A DNA stretch of 21,555 nucleotides from Lingula anatina (Eukaryota; Brachiopoda; Lingulata; Lingulida; Lingulidae): NCBI RefSeq assembly GCF_001039355.2, contig NW_019775513.1:128757-150311 (forward strand), read 5' to 3'. Numbering within the stretch: the stretch's first letter is position 1; each line of letters starts with the position of its first letter. Under the pieces are notes generated by a model. The model did not search any database. It was not told the origin of the DNA and was given only the letters and a program-made list of their open reading frames with translations. A program made the position numbers and the translations under genes. Below, one piece after another: positions 12,001 through 20,297 of this stretch.

Positions 12001-14238
12001 GTGTGTTTGTGTATGTGTGTGTGTATGTGCATGTATGTGCATGCGCACCCCATGAACATATATGCACATGTGTGTGCAGAGTACAACAGTATGCTACATG
12101 ACAGAGCATCACAGTGATTGAGTGGCCTACCAGTATCTGTTGGCATCCATGAATAGCAGCTGTATTCCAATGAGACCATAGAGATAGGAATGGTTATTCC
12201 AGACTGTCTTGTCTAACAGGTACACATACCAGTAGGAACATACAAACATCAGACAGCTCAGGCGGTAGAACATACCCAGCATTATACCACAGGCACCTGA
12301 AGTTAAAATACCAAAACTTATACCAAAGAATACATGCCAAAATTATACCAAAGGCACCATAAGATACATGTAGTATAAAAAATAATTTTGATGACAGTTT
12401 AGGTGGAACTTAGCACTTATCATTTTACTAGATGAAAGATGACAAAAAATTTCATGTTTGCAACCTGTACAATATACCTCATATACATAAAGAAAGACTA
12501 TGCTGAACATTAATCTGAAGACAATTGAACTGAAATATATGAAACATTATTCCACAGTCACTTGAGGACAGAACATCCCCAACATTGTCAAGCAGGCACA
12601 TATATTATAAGTACACGTTTAAAGTGTCTGTGATATTTCTTAATCAATAGCTTATATTGACACTGTTCACTTCCATAAGTGGTTCCATAAGCAACTGATG
12701 AACTTCTTTTCTGACTTTAAGAAACCTGTTAGGCGTTAGTTTTCAAATATGAAGTTGAAAATAAAATCCCATCAAAAAAATCTATTTTGTATCAAAATTT
12801 ATTATTCAACACAAATAGCCACTAAACAGCTCTGAACTATCATCAAATTGCCAAATAACTTATGGCACTTTGGCACCCTATTAACCCAATCACTTTCCAG
12901 TAAGGCTTGTAATATTCCCCAGACATTCTAAATCTGTCAGAAGGAAAAAAGCCACCAGGACTAAAATGAAATAAAGAGTGATCTTGTTTCTGTAATATTC
13001 TCCCCCTTTCTTCTTTTACAGAGGAAGATATAGTGATAAGCATAACATATGATATTCTAAATTTCCAGTTTTAAGTTTTTAACATTTTGGGAATTATACA
13101 CTTTTTATTGATCAAGGATTTATAAATCTTCTGGCCCACAGGGCTAGACAAAAAATTTAAAGGCACTCAAGGTAGGATCTAAAATGCATTTTAAGTGCAT
13201 GGATCACTTCTAGTTGTATTCATCTGAGGACAATTCAAACTTTTAAAACAAAATAAAGCCAAAAGGTAAAACTGTCTACCACTTATTGTGTTTACGCTGA
13301 AAGTGCACACCTGTGTCTGTACATAAAAATGACGGATAAATAGCCTCAATCCATATAGCAAAAAATAATCATATTCACTGTCCCCTGTTCAACCTTGGTA
13401 GTCAGTCATCTTGACACAGTTTGAAAAAAAACAAGTGACGCAGCAAAAGTCTCACAATATCTGGAAGTCGAGTCAGTGGAATGAAAGACATATCTGGAAA
13501 ACCTCTGCTTATGTGCGGGTTTTGTTCTTTGGCCTTTTCCAAAATTGTTATAGAGTTATGACAGGTGTCAGGAAAGAAAGATTAAAGATAGGTGAATTGG
13601 GGAAAATGCCATTTACCTGGGATCATTTGTTAAATATTAATTTTAACACAAAAAAATCTGCCTTTGGGTACCTCTGACCATGATCTTCCTCACTCTTGAC
13701 AAGAGATAATATCACTTAAATTTAGATTTCTGCTTCAATTCATGATCTTTATTTTTCATATTTTGCCTTGGATCAAAAATATCAATCATTTATTCTCTCA
13801 ATAAGATGTCACTCCAACAGTTAAAAATGTTTTCCATCACAGAATGTCAGTTGTTCACCTGATCCAGTTGTGTGCTGTAATAAATCTTAGACCAGAACTC
13901 CTGGGAACATTTATTAAATCAAAATCCATCAAGCCTAAGTAGACACCAGGGAATTCGGCTCTTATCTATCAATTATATGAAAAATAATGGGTGGGCAGTC
14001 ACAAGATATCCTACTTCAAGGCTCATTACATGCTTGTTTGCTCATTTTCCACTTAAAATGGTAGCTGTTTGAATATCCTCCCTCTGCATTTTAGCTCTTC
14101 CAGGCTCTTACCCATTCTTTTTCCTAACAGCTAACCAAAAACCAAAATAAGAATTTCCAAAATTTCATTTTACAGTGGAAAATATGTAAGTGTCCATCAA
14201 TGTGTAGAATTCATTGGACAATACTCAATGGTATTCAG

Positions 14239-14287
<49 letters not shown>

Positions 14288-16135
14288 GTCAATCCTAATT
14301 TTCCATGAAATAAAAGCATGGTACCTGTCACATGCCTCAAATGAAAATGATGGTACAGATTGAAAAAAATTTATTTATCAAAGAGCACTATTCCTGGAGC
14401 AAAAAGTTTAAATTTGCAAAATTCTACAACCACAAAGAGATAGTTTTCAGGTCCCTGTTGACTAAGACTTAATATCATGCTAACTTTCTCTTTAATCCCT
14501 CTGGATAGACAGAAAACTGTACCATTTTCAACTTAATTATACACCATCACATTATTTTGTAATTAGAAAAACTTATGCTGTTCCCCAGTTCACTAAAAAT
14601 CCCAAAGGCTCTTCCTTTGTGACGCTTTATTTTTAGGAGAATCTATTGAGAGAAAAGCTAATCCTTAACAGGCTACAGAAAACAACAGTTACAAAGCATG
14701 GACAAGATACCTACAATTTGAAAACATACAGTAATGCACTACAAAAACAACAATCACAAAACAAAATAAATTACCTTCAACACAGTATTATGCCATTCAA
14801 TGCCATGTATTAGTGTAAAAAACTGTCTACCTCAAAACATATAATGAATAAATTCTTTTTTAATTAGCCCATCTATACCTTGGGCATGTACACTGAACAT
14901 ATTTATTTTCTTCTAAAATACAATCAATCACAAAGTCATGATTCTAATTTTAAAGAAAAAACCAAGTTGAATTATGAGCACACACACAACCACACACATT
15001 CAACCAGCCATGCTTCTCTTCTTCAAATGAATATTATTTGTCACATGGCAAAGTTATGTATATTGGGTATCTATAACCAAATCTAATCACTGTCCGAGTA
15101 TGTCATCACAGCATATCACAATTACTTGCTGATGGCAATATTATCTTGTGTGTTTTATTCTAATTTGCAGCTCATGCTGTCATAAAATATAACAATCGCC
15201 GGTTCAAAGCTACATCAGCCTGACCGTGTTGAAGTCTAACTTCTTAGTCCCAAGTGACTTTCTCTTTCCACTCACTTGATTCTGCACTGGCTGCCATGCT
15301 AAAGGTTAGTGGGTATCAGACTTTTTTCTGTTTTTTTTTCATTGAGTGGTTTGTTTTAATCCATATATAGATAATTGTTAACCCCTTTTCAAATTGAAAA
15401 AAAAAAACATCTGCCTTATGAAAATACGGAATGTCCAAAACATTTTACAGAGAACCACAAGTGCATGCTTATTTCAGACTACCATGCTGCATTTTTAAAT
15501 TATATCTATACATCTAAAACAATTCAGTACCTGACTAATAGAAAAGTATCCATAAAATCAATGGATCTATTTGTTGAGACTGAATGTCCCGCCTAATATA
15601 TCAAACACTGTCACATTAAGCACTGTATCACAGTTAAAACACTAACACAAACAACGCCCTGACACACCTTATACACCATGTCACTCTTAACACAATGTCA
15701 CTCTTTATTGCAATGCCACTCTCAACACAATGTCACTCTTAACGCAATGTCACTCTTTATTGCAATGCCACTCTCAACACAATGTCACTCTTAACGCAAT
15801 ATCACTCTTTATTGCAATGTCACTCTCAACACAATGTCACTCTTAGTGCAATGTAGCTCTTAACAACACAATTTCACTCTTAATTCAATGTCACTCTGAA
15901 CACCATGTCACTCTTAATGCAATGTCACTCTTAAGAACACATTGTCACTCTTAACACAATGTCACATCACATAACTTACCTGCCAACATGGTCAAGTAGA
16001 CCAGGTACATCCACTTCATAGACATTGGTTCCAGGAAGTTGAACAATGGGAATCTGCACTCAAATGAATCTCCAAATTTAGCATAAGCACTGGCTAATCC
16101 TCTCTCCTGGGGTATGTCCAGTACCATCAGGAATC
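551..16135 (-). CDS. GGCX: Vitamin K-dependent gamma-glutamyl carboxylase gene (partial, 12 exons visible)
   Basis: The enzyme is a multi-pass ER membrane protein that carboxylates glutamates of vitamin K-dependent proteins, coupled to oxidation of vitamin K hydroquinone. Twelve minus-strand exons translate in order to a protein matching human GGCX from about residue 73 to the C-terminal region, about 620 codons. Visible hallmarks include [19 protein letters not shown] with the histidine equivalent to human His160, [38 protein letters not shown] and DPRVD. The two cysteines that form the human Cys99-Cys450 disulfide are both present (FECRF and FSTCI). All junction phases agree except between 10833 and 9414, where the exon with catalytic Lys218 is missing. 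The N-terminal exon(s) lie right of the window. Family assignment is very secure; the exon list is read by eye. Confidence 0.95.
1033..1180 (-). CDS. GGCX: GGCX exon: [11 protein letters not shown] to [11 protein letters not shown]
   Basis: This 148-nt exon has acceptor ctttcag and donor gtaata. It encodes [20 protein letters not shown], then [20 protein letters not shown] and QLENENRMQ, ending with one base of the next codon. It matches human [20 protein letters not shown] and YVYVNTTE. NTTE and NVTE are candidate N-glycosylation sites, and the end of the exon looks helical or coiled. Confidence 0.95.
1181..2417. other. GGCX intron, no recognised content
   Basis: This 1.2-kb intron between two GGCX exons is AT-rich. 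Short open frames on either strand lack similarity to anything I recognise and have no flanking splice signals that fit the gene. I see no repeats or inverted-repeat elements in it. Confidence 0.6.
2418..2548 (-). CDS. GGCX: GGCX exon: [16 protein letters not shown]
   Basis: This 131-nt exon has acceptor tttccag and donor gtaatg. It completes a glycine codon and encodes [20 protein letters not shown], then [20 protein letters not shown] and TMK, ending in phase 0. It aligns closely with human [20 protein letters not shown] and [20 protein letters not shown]. It is the lumenal beta-rich domain of the enzyme. Confidence 0.96.
2944..3125 (-). CDS. GGCX: GGCX exon: MFDPRVDIL to FVADFPG
   Basis: This 182-nt exon has acceptor ctacag and donor gtgctg. 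It encodes [20 protein letters not shown], then [20 protein letters not shown], then VVFVADFP. It matches human [20 protein letters not shown] and the segments after it, including the tryptophan of DWRAK equivalent to human Trp501. A short Asn/Thr run (YNNTNTTTD) replaces human LDNHTE and carries possible N-glycosylation sites. Reading through the donor would add a few plausible codons, but the next exon restores the conserved GLHLENF. Confidence 0.96.
3253..3428. repeat. 31-bp minisatellite, about 5.7 copies
   Basis: The unit has a core TAGGTGTGACAGTGTGATAG followed by ATGGAATGT. Copies start at about 3253, 3284, 3315, 3346, 3377 and 3408 with few substitutions, such as GTGTTAGG versus GTTTTAGG. 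A degenerate remnant (GTGTGATAATGTGTTGGGTG) lies near 3521-3543. It sits in the GGCX intron between the exons at 3808-3959 and 2944-3125. Confidence 0.92.
3808..3959 (-). CDS. GGCX: GGCX exon: [11 protein letters not shown] segment with disulfide Cys
   Basis: This 152-nt exon has acceptor tttccag and donor gtagta. It encodes [20 protein letters not shown], then [20 protein letters not shown] and [10 protein letters not shown]. The cysteine after FST aligns with human Cys450, the partner of Cys99. NLT is a potential lumenal glycosylation site at the same place as a human NVT. It ends with AG of an arginine codon. Confidence 0.96.
4340..4471 (-). CDS. GGCX: GGCX exon: [15 protein letters not shown], ending at a GC donor
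   Basis: This 132-nt, phase-0 exon has acceptor ttccag. It encodes [20 protein letters not shown], then [20 protein letters not shown] and NPR. It includes the leucine of NGLYG equivalent to human Leu394, which is mutated in human deficiency. The 3' boundary is AGG|gcaagt, a GC-AG intron; this join gives [12 protein letters not shown], matching human LNPG-VFTQSRRW in phase. Confidence 0.94.
4625..4828 (-). CDS. GGCX: GGCX exon: polar linker then FLPYSHFLT
   Basis: This 204-nt exon is phase 0 at both ends, with acceptor attttag and donor gtatga. It opens with about 44 polar residues ([20 protein letters not shown] and a run rich in Ser, Arg and Asn), then reads [19 protein letters not shown] and LPYSHFLTK. 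The second half matches human [18 protein letters not shown]. The polar linker is longer than I remember for human GGCX and has no obvious counterpart, so it is probably a variable loop. Confidence 0.93.
4829..6125. other. GGCX intron with a TC microsatellite only
   Basis: This intron of about 1.3 kb lies between the exons at 6126-6295 and 4625-4828. Apart from the dinucleotide tract at 6028-6067 and two short look-alike stretches (near 5458 and 5541, sharing GCTTCTTAAT and ATTTTGTT), I see nothing in it. Confidence 0.6.
6028..6067. repeat. (TC)20 microsatellite
   Basis: An uninterrupted 40-bp TC dinucleotide tract lies about 60 bp downstream of the 6126 donor in the sense of GGCX transcription. 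On the coding (minus) strand it is GA-rich. Confidence 0.97.
6126..6295 (-). CDS. GGCX: GGCX exon: [15 protein letters not shown] segment
   Basis: This 170-nt exon has acceptor ttccag and donor gtatga and ends in phase 0. It encodes [20 protein letters not shown], then [17 protein letters not shown], then [15 protein letters not shown]. It aligns with human [20 protein letters not shown] and the cytosolic or linker region after it. The intron between this exon and 9251 holds the ISL2EU-like transposon at 6500-9034. Confidence 0.95.
6589..7616 (+). pseudogene. SAP-YqaJ nuclease gene of the transposon, truncated
   Basis: Three exons can be joined. 6589-6690 (donor gttagt) encodes [20 protein letters not shown] and GASTRGKK, a SAP-type DNA-binding start. 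7149-7249 (acceptor ttggtag, donor gtaggt) encodes [20 protein letters not shown], then [13 protein letters not shown]. 7502-7616 (acceptor tttttag) encodes [20 protein letters not shown] and a short tail to TAG. W-(5)-R-ITAS-FG is the entry motif of the YqaJ/lambda-exonuclease-like fold. Phases agree at both junctions. Only the first part of the nuclease domain is present; the later catalytic D, E and K region is absent, replaced by the tail of the facing gene. It starts 89 bp inside the left terminal repeat. Confidence 0.78.
7590..8904 (-). pseudogene. THAP-domain DDE transposase of the transposon, broken
   Basis: Exon 8904-8715 (donor gtaagt) begins [19 protein letters not shown]. After a frame change near 8848 it continues PKDTKQ, then [20 protein letters not shown], the C-terminal half of a THAP zinc finger. 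The second zinc-ligand cysteine appears as tyrosine (Tyr10). A second exon from 8014 (acceptor cctatag) contains [20 protein letters not shown], then [20 protein letters not shown] and PPEDQ, the N-terminal region of DDE_Tnp_4-type transposases. After another frame change it reads [18 protein letters not shown]. An in-frame stop and an abrupt loss of similarity near 7590 follow. No DDE catalytic triad region remains. It is clearly dead as a protein. Confidence 0.75.
8505..8555 (+). other. tRNA-like 5' half (possible SINE or tRNA fragment)
   Basis: GGCTCGGTAGCTTAGTCGGT followed by AGAG resembles a tRNA acceptor/D-arm with a pol III A box (TRGCNNAGTNGG). A small hairpin CGGGTTTGACCCG lies just upstream. 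No B box or anticodon arm follows at the right spacing, so it is not a complete tRNA. It lies inside the transposon at 6500-9034. Confidence 0.3.
9251..9414 (-). CDS. GGCX: GGCX exon: membrane helices ending [10 protein letters not shown]
   Basis: This 164-nt exon has acceptor atttcag and donor gtaggt. It enters needing two bases from an upstream exon and encodes [18 protein letters not shown], then [19 protein letters not shown], then [11 protein letters not shown]. It aligns with human LLLSEELTSLLVVHWGGL through FHCMNSQLFSI, and ends with one base of a glycine codon completed at 6295. If spliced directly to 10833 the frame is lost, which shows that an exon of 3n+2 nt is missing between them. 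Confidence 0.93.
9654..9659 (-). other. GGCX: Collapsed remnant of the GGCX exon carrying catalytic Lys218
   Basis: On the minus strand the sequence reads gatttccag, then ATCGCn, then gtaaga: a good acceptor, six bases including the window's only 'n', and a good donor. It lies between the exons at 10911-10833 and 9414-9251, exactly where about 36 codons plus 2 nt of coding sequence are missing. The first codon ATC would be isoleucine, as in the human segment that starts IFIVY. I infer that most of this exon was dropped at an assembly join or was deleted. The true exon sequence is not in the window. Confidence 0.6.
10320..10537. mobile_element. Harbinger-like hairpin MITE, copy 1 (218 bp)
   Basis: The ends are inverted repeats: GGCTTCGTTCACATGGAAAG at the left, with its exact reverse complement ending at 10537. 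The flanks are TGA (10317-10319) and TTA (10538-10540), a 3-bp duplication with one mismatch. The inner arms share TCTATTTTCTATTCGCGG, and the centre carries GTAACTGGCTCGCGCTGCCA and GTAATTAC. A second copy is at 20298. TWA duplications and GG-starting repeats suit PIF/Harbinger. Confidence 0.85.
10833..10911 (-). CDS. GGCX: GGCX exon: NAHVPLWNY segment
   Basis: This 79-nt exon begins with the G that completes the tryptophan codon and encodes [20 protein letters not shown] followed by TLIRTQ, ending in phase 0 at donor gtaatt. The acceptor is tttgaag. Human GGCX has [21 protein letters not shown], then AVLRGQ at the same point. The next human segment (IFIVYFIAGVKKLDADWV) is not found downstream. 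Confidence 0.95.
11031..11051. repeat. Short (ATA)n microsatellite
   Basis: About six AAT/ATA units lie in the GGCX intron downstream of the 12131 donor. Confidence 0.9.
12001..12044. repeat. Impure (GT)n microsatellite
   Basis: A GT-rich alternating tract, interrupted by A and C (GTATGTGC repeats), ends about 85 bp from the GGCX donor at 12130. Open frames that cross it on the minus strand are low-complexity and not genes. Confidence 0.85.
12131..12296 (-). CDS. GGCX: GGCX exon: membrane segments and His160 motif
   Basis: This 166-nt exon runs from acceptor cag to donor gtaggc and follows the previous exon in phase (G|GT). It encodes [17 protein letters not shown], a hydrophobic stretch, then [16 protein letters not shown] and [10 protein letters not shown]. 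The histidine of NNHSYLYG corresponds to human His160, reported as important for catalysis. The exon ends after TG of a tryptophan codon that is completed by the next exon at 10911. Confidence 0.96.
14239..14287. repeat. (ATA)16 microsatellite
   Basis: A pure trinucleotide tract of about 49 bp within the intron. Confidence 0.97.
15640..15965. repeat. 17/18-bp minisatellite with a 52-bp higher-order unit
   Basis: The basic unit is CAATGTCACTCTTAACA with variants. Three variant units (ending TTTATTG, CTCAACA and TTAACG) form a 52-bp block that starts at 15693, 15745 and 15797. Beyond about 15850 the units become irregular. The array stops about 10 bp short of the donor sequence of the exon ending at 15980, so it occupies the very start of that intron. 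Confidence 0.9.
15980..16135 (-). CDS. GGCX: GGCX exon: [10 protein letters not shown] segment and first membrane region
   Basis: This 156-nt exon is flanked by an acceptor (ttatatgccag) and a donor (gtaagt). It enters in phase 1, so its first two bases complete a glycine codon, and it ends with one base of the next glycine codon. It encodes [15 protein letters not shown], then [11 protein letters not shown] with the cysteine equivalent to human Cys99, then [14 protein letters not shown], the start of a transmembrane helix. It aligns with human residues of about 73 to 124. This is the most 5' exon I can find in the window. Confidence 0.95.
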
Positions 16136-16179
16136 CTGGCATATAAAGAAGAAGTATATTAGAAACAGAAATTATAAAT

Positions 16180-16350
16180 GTGAATCTGTAATTTTGTCAT
16201 CGATTTACAGAAAGTCCAACCAAGCAAGCCAAACCAACCAATCCCAACATTTTGGGGATTTGGGGTACAGGGAGTCCAAAATGTGAATTGGTAATTTGGT
16301 CATCAATTAACAGGGAGTCCAACCACAGCAAGCCCAACCAACCAACCAAC
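16180..16350. repeat. Diverged tandem duplication, about 100 bp apart
   Basis: TGTGAATCTGTAATTTTGTC followed by an AGTCCAACCAAGCAAGCC stretch (from about 16180) recurs as TGTGAATTGGTAATTTGGTC and AGTCCAACCACAGCAAGCCC (from about 16282). Both end in AACC-rich repeats. Confidence 0.75.
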
Positions 16351-17909
16351 TCCAAAAGTTTGTGAGATGCCCAGCTGTCCTTGAAAATATAGTTTTGTTT
16401 TGTTGTTGTTGTTTTATTTTTTTTAATGGCTATCCAAATGGCGGCTGCAAAGCTTTTTGCTTTGTTGGGGAAAGCGTTGTGGACTCATCTGAATCCTTGA
16501 ATATGACATAAAAATATATTCAAAACTGAATAAACATTTGTGGACTCATCTCAACATTGGTAGAATAACATTATTCACTACTGACAGTTTTTCAAAAAAC
16601 AAAATGGCTGATCCAGCCACCCCACCACAAAAAAGACTCTCTGTGGACCACAGATTCATATTTTATACATTCTAAATTTCAACATGATTTAAATCTTGGA
16701 TGAAGTTGCATATTCTAAATATTTCTGAGCTGCCCCATCTTCATCTTATTTGAACAGTCTCAACAACAAAAAAAATAATTAAAAAAGACAGCTGTTACAT
16801 AATGAACCCAATCATCATTACATAAAGAAAAGGTAATCGACCATCAGAACAAAAGACAGATCACTTTATCTCATATGAGAAAATGTACATGTTTGGGATT
16901 AACATCTCATGAGATGCAAGTATTCAGATCTTGAAATCATTTGGATGATTAAATACTAACAAAGGCCAAATCATTCTGCTCAGATTGCGGTCTTTTCATT
17001 CCTGACATGACATTATCTTATGACGTGATTGAAGCTGAGTAGTGGGTGGTGTGGCAGAAATATGAGAAATCCCAGGCAAACAAATAAAATACAGTCTATG
17101 TCTGTGCGTAGAAACATTTATCATATTTTCACTTATCATTCCTAATTATCACCTCTTAATGTAAAAAAATAATTAAAATGAAAATTTTATAAACACAAAG
17201 AAAATCTGTGGAAAAAATGAGCTCTAAAAAAGAAATATATTAAATCCAGTCCTGGTCTACTTTAAAAATAAGCATAGCTGATTTCTTTCCAGAGCAATAT
17301 CAGATCAACACTAAATGCAATTTCTTGTTTAACACAATTTTGTTGAAAAAAGATAACTACCAATTTGACCAAGTCAATAAGACGTTCATGACAAAATGTG
17401 CAAAACATTTCAAGGGCAGACAGGAGACATTGCTAAATAATCTTTTAGGTAAGTCCTATACCTCAAGACTTGGTGTGAAGATTTCTGATCAATAAAAATG
17501 ATGAACTGCTAAGTAATTGCAATCTGCTACACAGGCAATACCACTATAGTTGATAAACGAGATGTTATTTAAACCCAGTACAAAAATGCCTAAGAGCAAT
17601 TATTTATCACCCCTTCATAAGTCTGAGTGGGCAATCAATGATTGTGAAAGATGAAATTTTAAGGCGGATGCCTTGATTTTGTGGCCTGAACTCTTTGTAA
17701 GTTCGGTTTTAAGACTTTTAAGACTTGCAAAAGTACAAATATTCTGGGTTCATGTTGTAAAAGGGATGTTGATGACACAATGACACAATGGCTATAGTTT
17801 GTGTACATGCCATCATGTACAATATCGTGTATTAAGCTGCTCTCCCCTTTCCCATAAAAAAAAATTATCACATTTTTATAAGGAAAAATAAGGTTCTCGG
17901 TTTTTAAGG

Positions 17910-18123
17910 CTCTATTCCCATAGATTTTAGATCGATCTATCCCCGCGGGGAGTCTCACTAGATTACTTTCAGATAATCCGACTTAAATGTCTGTCCCGCC
18001 TACTACAAGCTGTGAGGGGGTAATTAACTTTCGTGTCCGCCCGGCTGACAGCTATTTAGCGTGAACCCCCAGGGAGTTAGGTCGATCTAAAGTAGGTCGA
18101 TCTAATCTATGGAAATGGGGTGC
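17910..18123. mobile_element. MITE related to the interrupted element at 1-505 (copy 2)
   Basis: The termini are imperfect inverted repeats: CCATAGATTTTAGATCGATC at the left against CCATAGATTAGATCGACCTA read from the right. The right end also holds a direct repeat of AGGTCGATCTAA. The interior shares long stretches with the reverse complement of the element at the left edge of the window. It has no coding capacity. The superfamily and target duplication are unclear. Confidence 0.7.
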
Positions 18124-18573
18124 TAGAGAAGCAAACATCTAGTTGAACCTGATATTGGCTGTTTGATGTGAAGTCTATTATAAAGCCATTATCTCATCCA
18201 CTTGTGAAATCTATCTTGTAAAATTATTTGTCCGAAACAGACTGAATGTGGTAGACTTTGTCACACTTTGTCATGTAGAACTCTTAAAAGTAAATCATAT
18301 CTATTTATTTTAGCCTAAATTAAAGAAAACACTATTGATTCATGACCAAAGATAAAAATAAAATGTCTTCTCTTTTAAAAAATCACAATGTAACAAAACA
18401 AACAAATCTGATTTTTTTATCTGACCATAACATGGGGGTAAAGAGCTGTGACCTCTAGACTGGGCTGCAAAATGTATTTTTACTTCTTGTGCAAAGCCAA
18501 TGCATAATGCATTACCACTCTCAAAACCTGTCTCCATGGTGATGAGATTAAATTTGTTTGAAAAATACCAAAG

Positions 18574-18599
18574 TTTTTTTTTTTTTTTTTTTTTTTTTT
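18574..18599. repeat. Poly-T tract of 26
   Basis: A homopolymer run in intronic DNA. On the minus strand it is poly-A, but I see no retroposon body attached to it. Confidence 0.95.
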
Positions 18600-19371
18600 G
18601 ATATTTTTCTTCTCTACGATTGTTTAAGGGCAAGTGTGTGCATGGATGGTTTCAGGTGTAAAATGTGTCAGTGCGTATAATTTTTTTTTTTTTACTGGCA
18701 GCATTACACATGCATGACCTTGTGTGAGTATGTAAACATAAGTGCACGTAAGCATGGATTTTTTGTGCAGTTCTGTAATTTGGGCATTCAACATGCATAA
18801 ACACCAAATGAATCCTTGACTCTACAAACCCTTATTTACCACAGTTGACCTCTAAGCACAGATTTCTGGGGCAAGCAGAGGAGTGGGAAATTTAATAAGG
18901 GTTTCATGCCAGTTCTTTCACTGGTAGACCTAATAAGAACCTTCAACAGAAACCTTGTGGCTCTTGAAACCTTGTGGCACAGACAACAACTCTGCTAAAA
19001 TACAATGCACAGATCTTACAAACATCCTGACCAATTTGAATTTAACCTTAAAAGCATCCATGACAAAGTGAATCATTAACTAGAGAATTAAGCCTGACGG
19101 TAATCCATGATGTGTAGTTTGTGGGCTGTGAGAAGTAATTACCATATCCTGTCAAGACTATAATAGACTATAATGTTGTGCCATGTTCTACTGTATTAGA
19201 TCACTACACTGTATGAGATTAGCTGGCGGCGGATGGGTTGCAGACGTGACCAAGATAAGAAATGAGACAGCAAGATCAAGGAAGAACAGAAAAGCAAATA
19301 CAGTAAAGCATTTAAAAGAACTCAACTGATACATTGTATCTTCTATGTAAGAAAAGCATTATATAAATTAA

Positions 19372-19878
19372 GGGGCCCGCACACGGTGAGCATTTGGCGT
19401 GCGCCACTTGCGCTGTGCCATTTTCTCATCGTGTGCAGGGCTATTTTGGTGAGATTTTTGCCTCTCGCGCGGCTGAGCAAAATATCTCACGTGTTTGATA
19501 TTTTTGGTCTCTTCAGGCAAATGTCTCAGCGTGTGCGGAGTGCAAGCGCCGATTGCTCACGCCATGCCAACAATGCGCATGTGCCAGTAGCCGGAAACAA
19601 AGAAAAATGGCAGCCTCCAGCAAAGTAAACAAAAATGTACACAGTTATAGTTAGTCTGATTGATTAACGTGGTCACCATTTGCCATTACTTTCAGAAAAA
19701 AATAAATATGTAATGTTTCCTTAATCACATGATCCCACAGTTCGCGGTGCGTCCAATAGGGGCAGGCCGGGAGGCATCTCTGCTGAGCAAAGAGCGCATC
19801 GTTTGCGGGGAGCTGAGGAGCGCGAGCATCTGGGGCAGCCAAGTGGCGCGCGCCGAATGCTCACCGTGTGCGGGCCCC
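19372..19878. mobile_element. 507-bp non-autonomous DNA transposon with TTAA duplication
   Basis: The terminal inverted repeats are about 41 bp and nearly identical: GGGGCCCGCACACGGTGAGC, then ATT(T/C)GGCG and GCGCCACTTG. They are flanked by TTAA at 19368-19371 and 19879-19882. TTAA duplications are used by piggyBac and Kolobok superfamilies; I cannot decide between them. The interior is GC-richer than the surroundings and repeats a motif like CTCA(T/G)CGTGTGC. Open frames across it (19386-19628 plus, 19651-19934 minus) show no known domain and run over the termini, so they are probably chance. Confidence 0.85.
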
Positions 19879-20297
19879 TTAAGGCTTCTTAAAATATAAA
19901 GCACAAAATCAGTTAATTGATTCTCCCCAATCAAGGTTTTAATACTGGCATTCTCTGCAATGAGCTCTGTAATCTATTTATGACTTTCAGATTATTTTGC
20001 ATTTTAAAGGGTTTTTGAAGTTACTATTTGACTTAAACTGTAAAAACAGTGCTTTATTATTTCTCTGTCATGTCTAACCTGACCCATTAAAAATACAACA
20101 ATTTTTGTCACATACACTGTAGCTTAAAAGTTACCTTCATACAATTTAAGAGACACAGTTACTGCATAAGCAGAGATGCATGAAGACTGTACTGTGGTAA
20201 TCATTTTGTTCAAATATAGAGTGATCTGTACAAATGAAGTGAAAAGAATATGTGACACTTTTAAGATGGGAATCAACCAAAAGGACATCATCACTAA

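Larger units (their letters stand above)
10912..12130. other. GGCX intron with a CpG-rich patch
   Basis: It holds an ATA microsatellite near 11031-11051 and, from about 11258 to 11760, a patch much richer in CpG than its surroundings. In that patch an open frame on the plus strand (no ATG) ends at CCATTG|gtaagt, a strong donor, and an overlapping frame opens on the minus strand. I recognise no protein in either. It may be an unannotated first exon or promoter, or an old transposon. Confidence 0.35.
12297..15979. other. Large GGCX intron, 3.7 kb
   Basis: It is AT-rich. It contains the ATA microsatellite at 14239-14287 and the minisatellite near 15640-15965. Open frames such as the one at 13411-13677 have no recognisable similarity, and I see no terminal inverted repeats. 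Confidence 0.6.

Noticed and set aside
11887-12179. Three overlapping minus-strand frames with His-Thr repeats
   Set aside because: They translate the GT microsatellite and part of the GGCX exon in wrong frames.
13411-13677. Plus-strand 88-residue frame
   Set aside because: No recognisable domain, no supportive splice sites, and within an AT-rich intron. Probably chance.
17659-17958. Minus-strand 99-residue frame
   Set aside because: No similarity recognised, and its start lies inside the MITE at 17910-18123.
19386-19934. Open frames in the TTAA element as transposase genes
   Set aside because: Too short, no domain, and the minus frames overlap the terminal repeat or flank. Read as non-coding.
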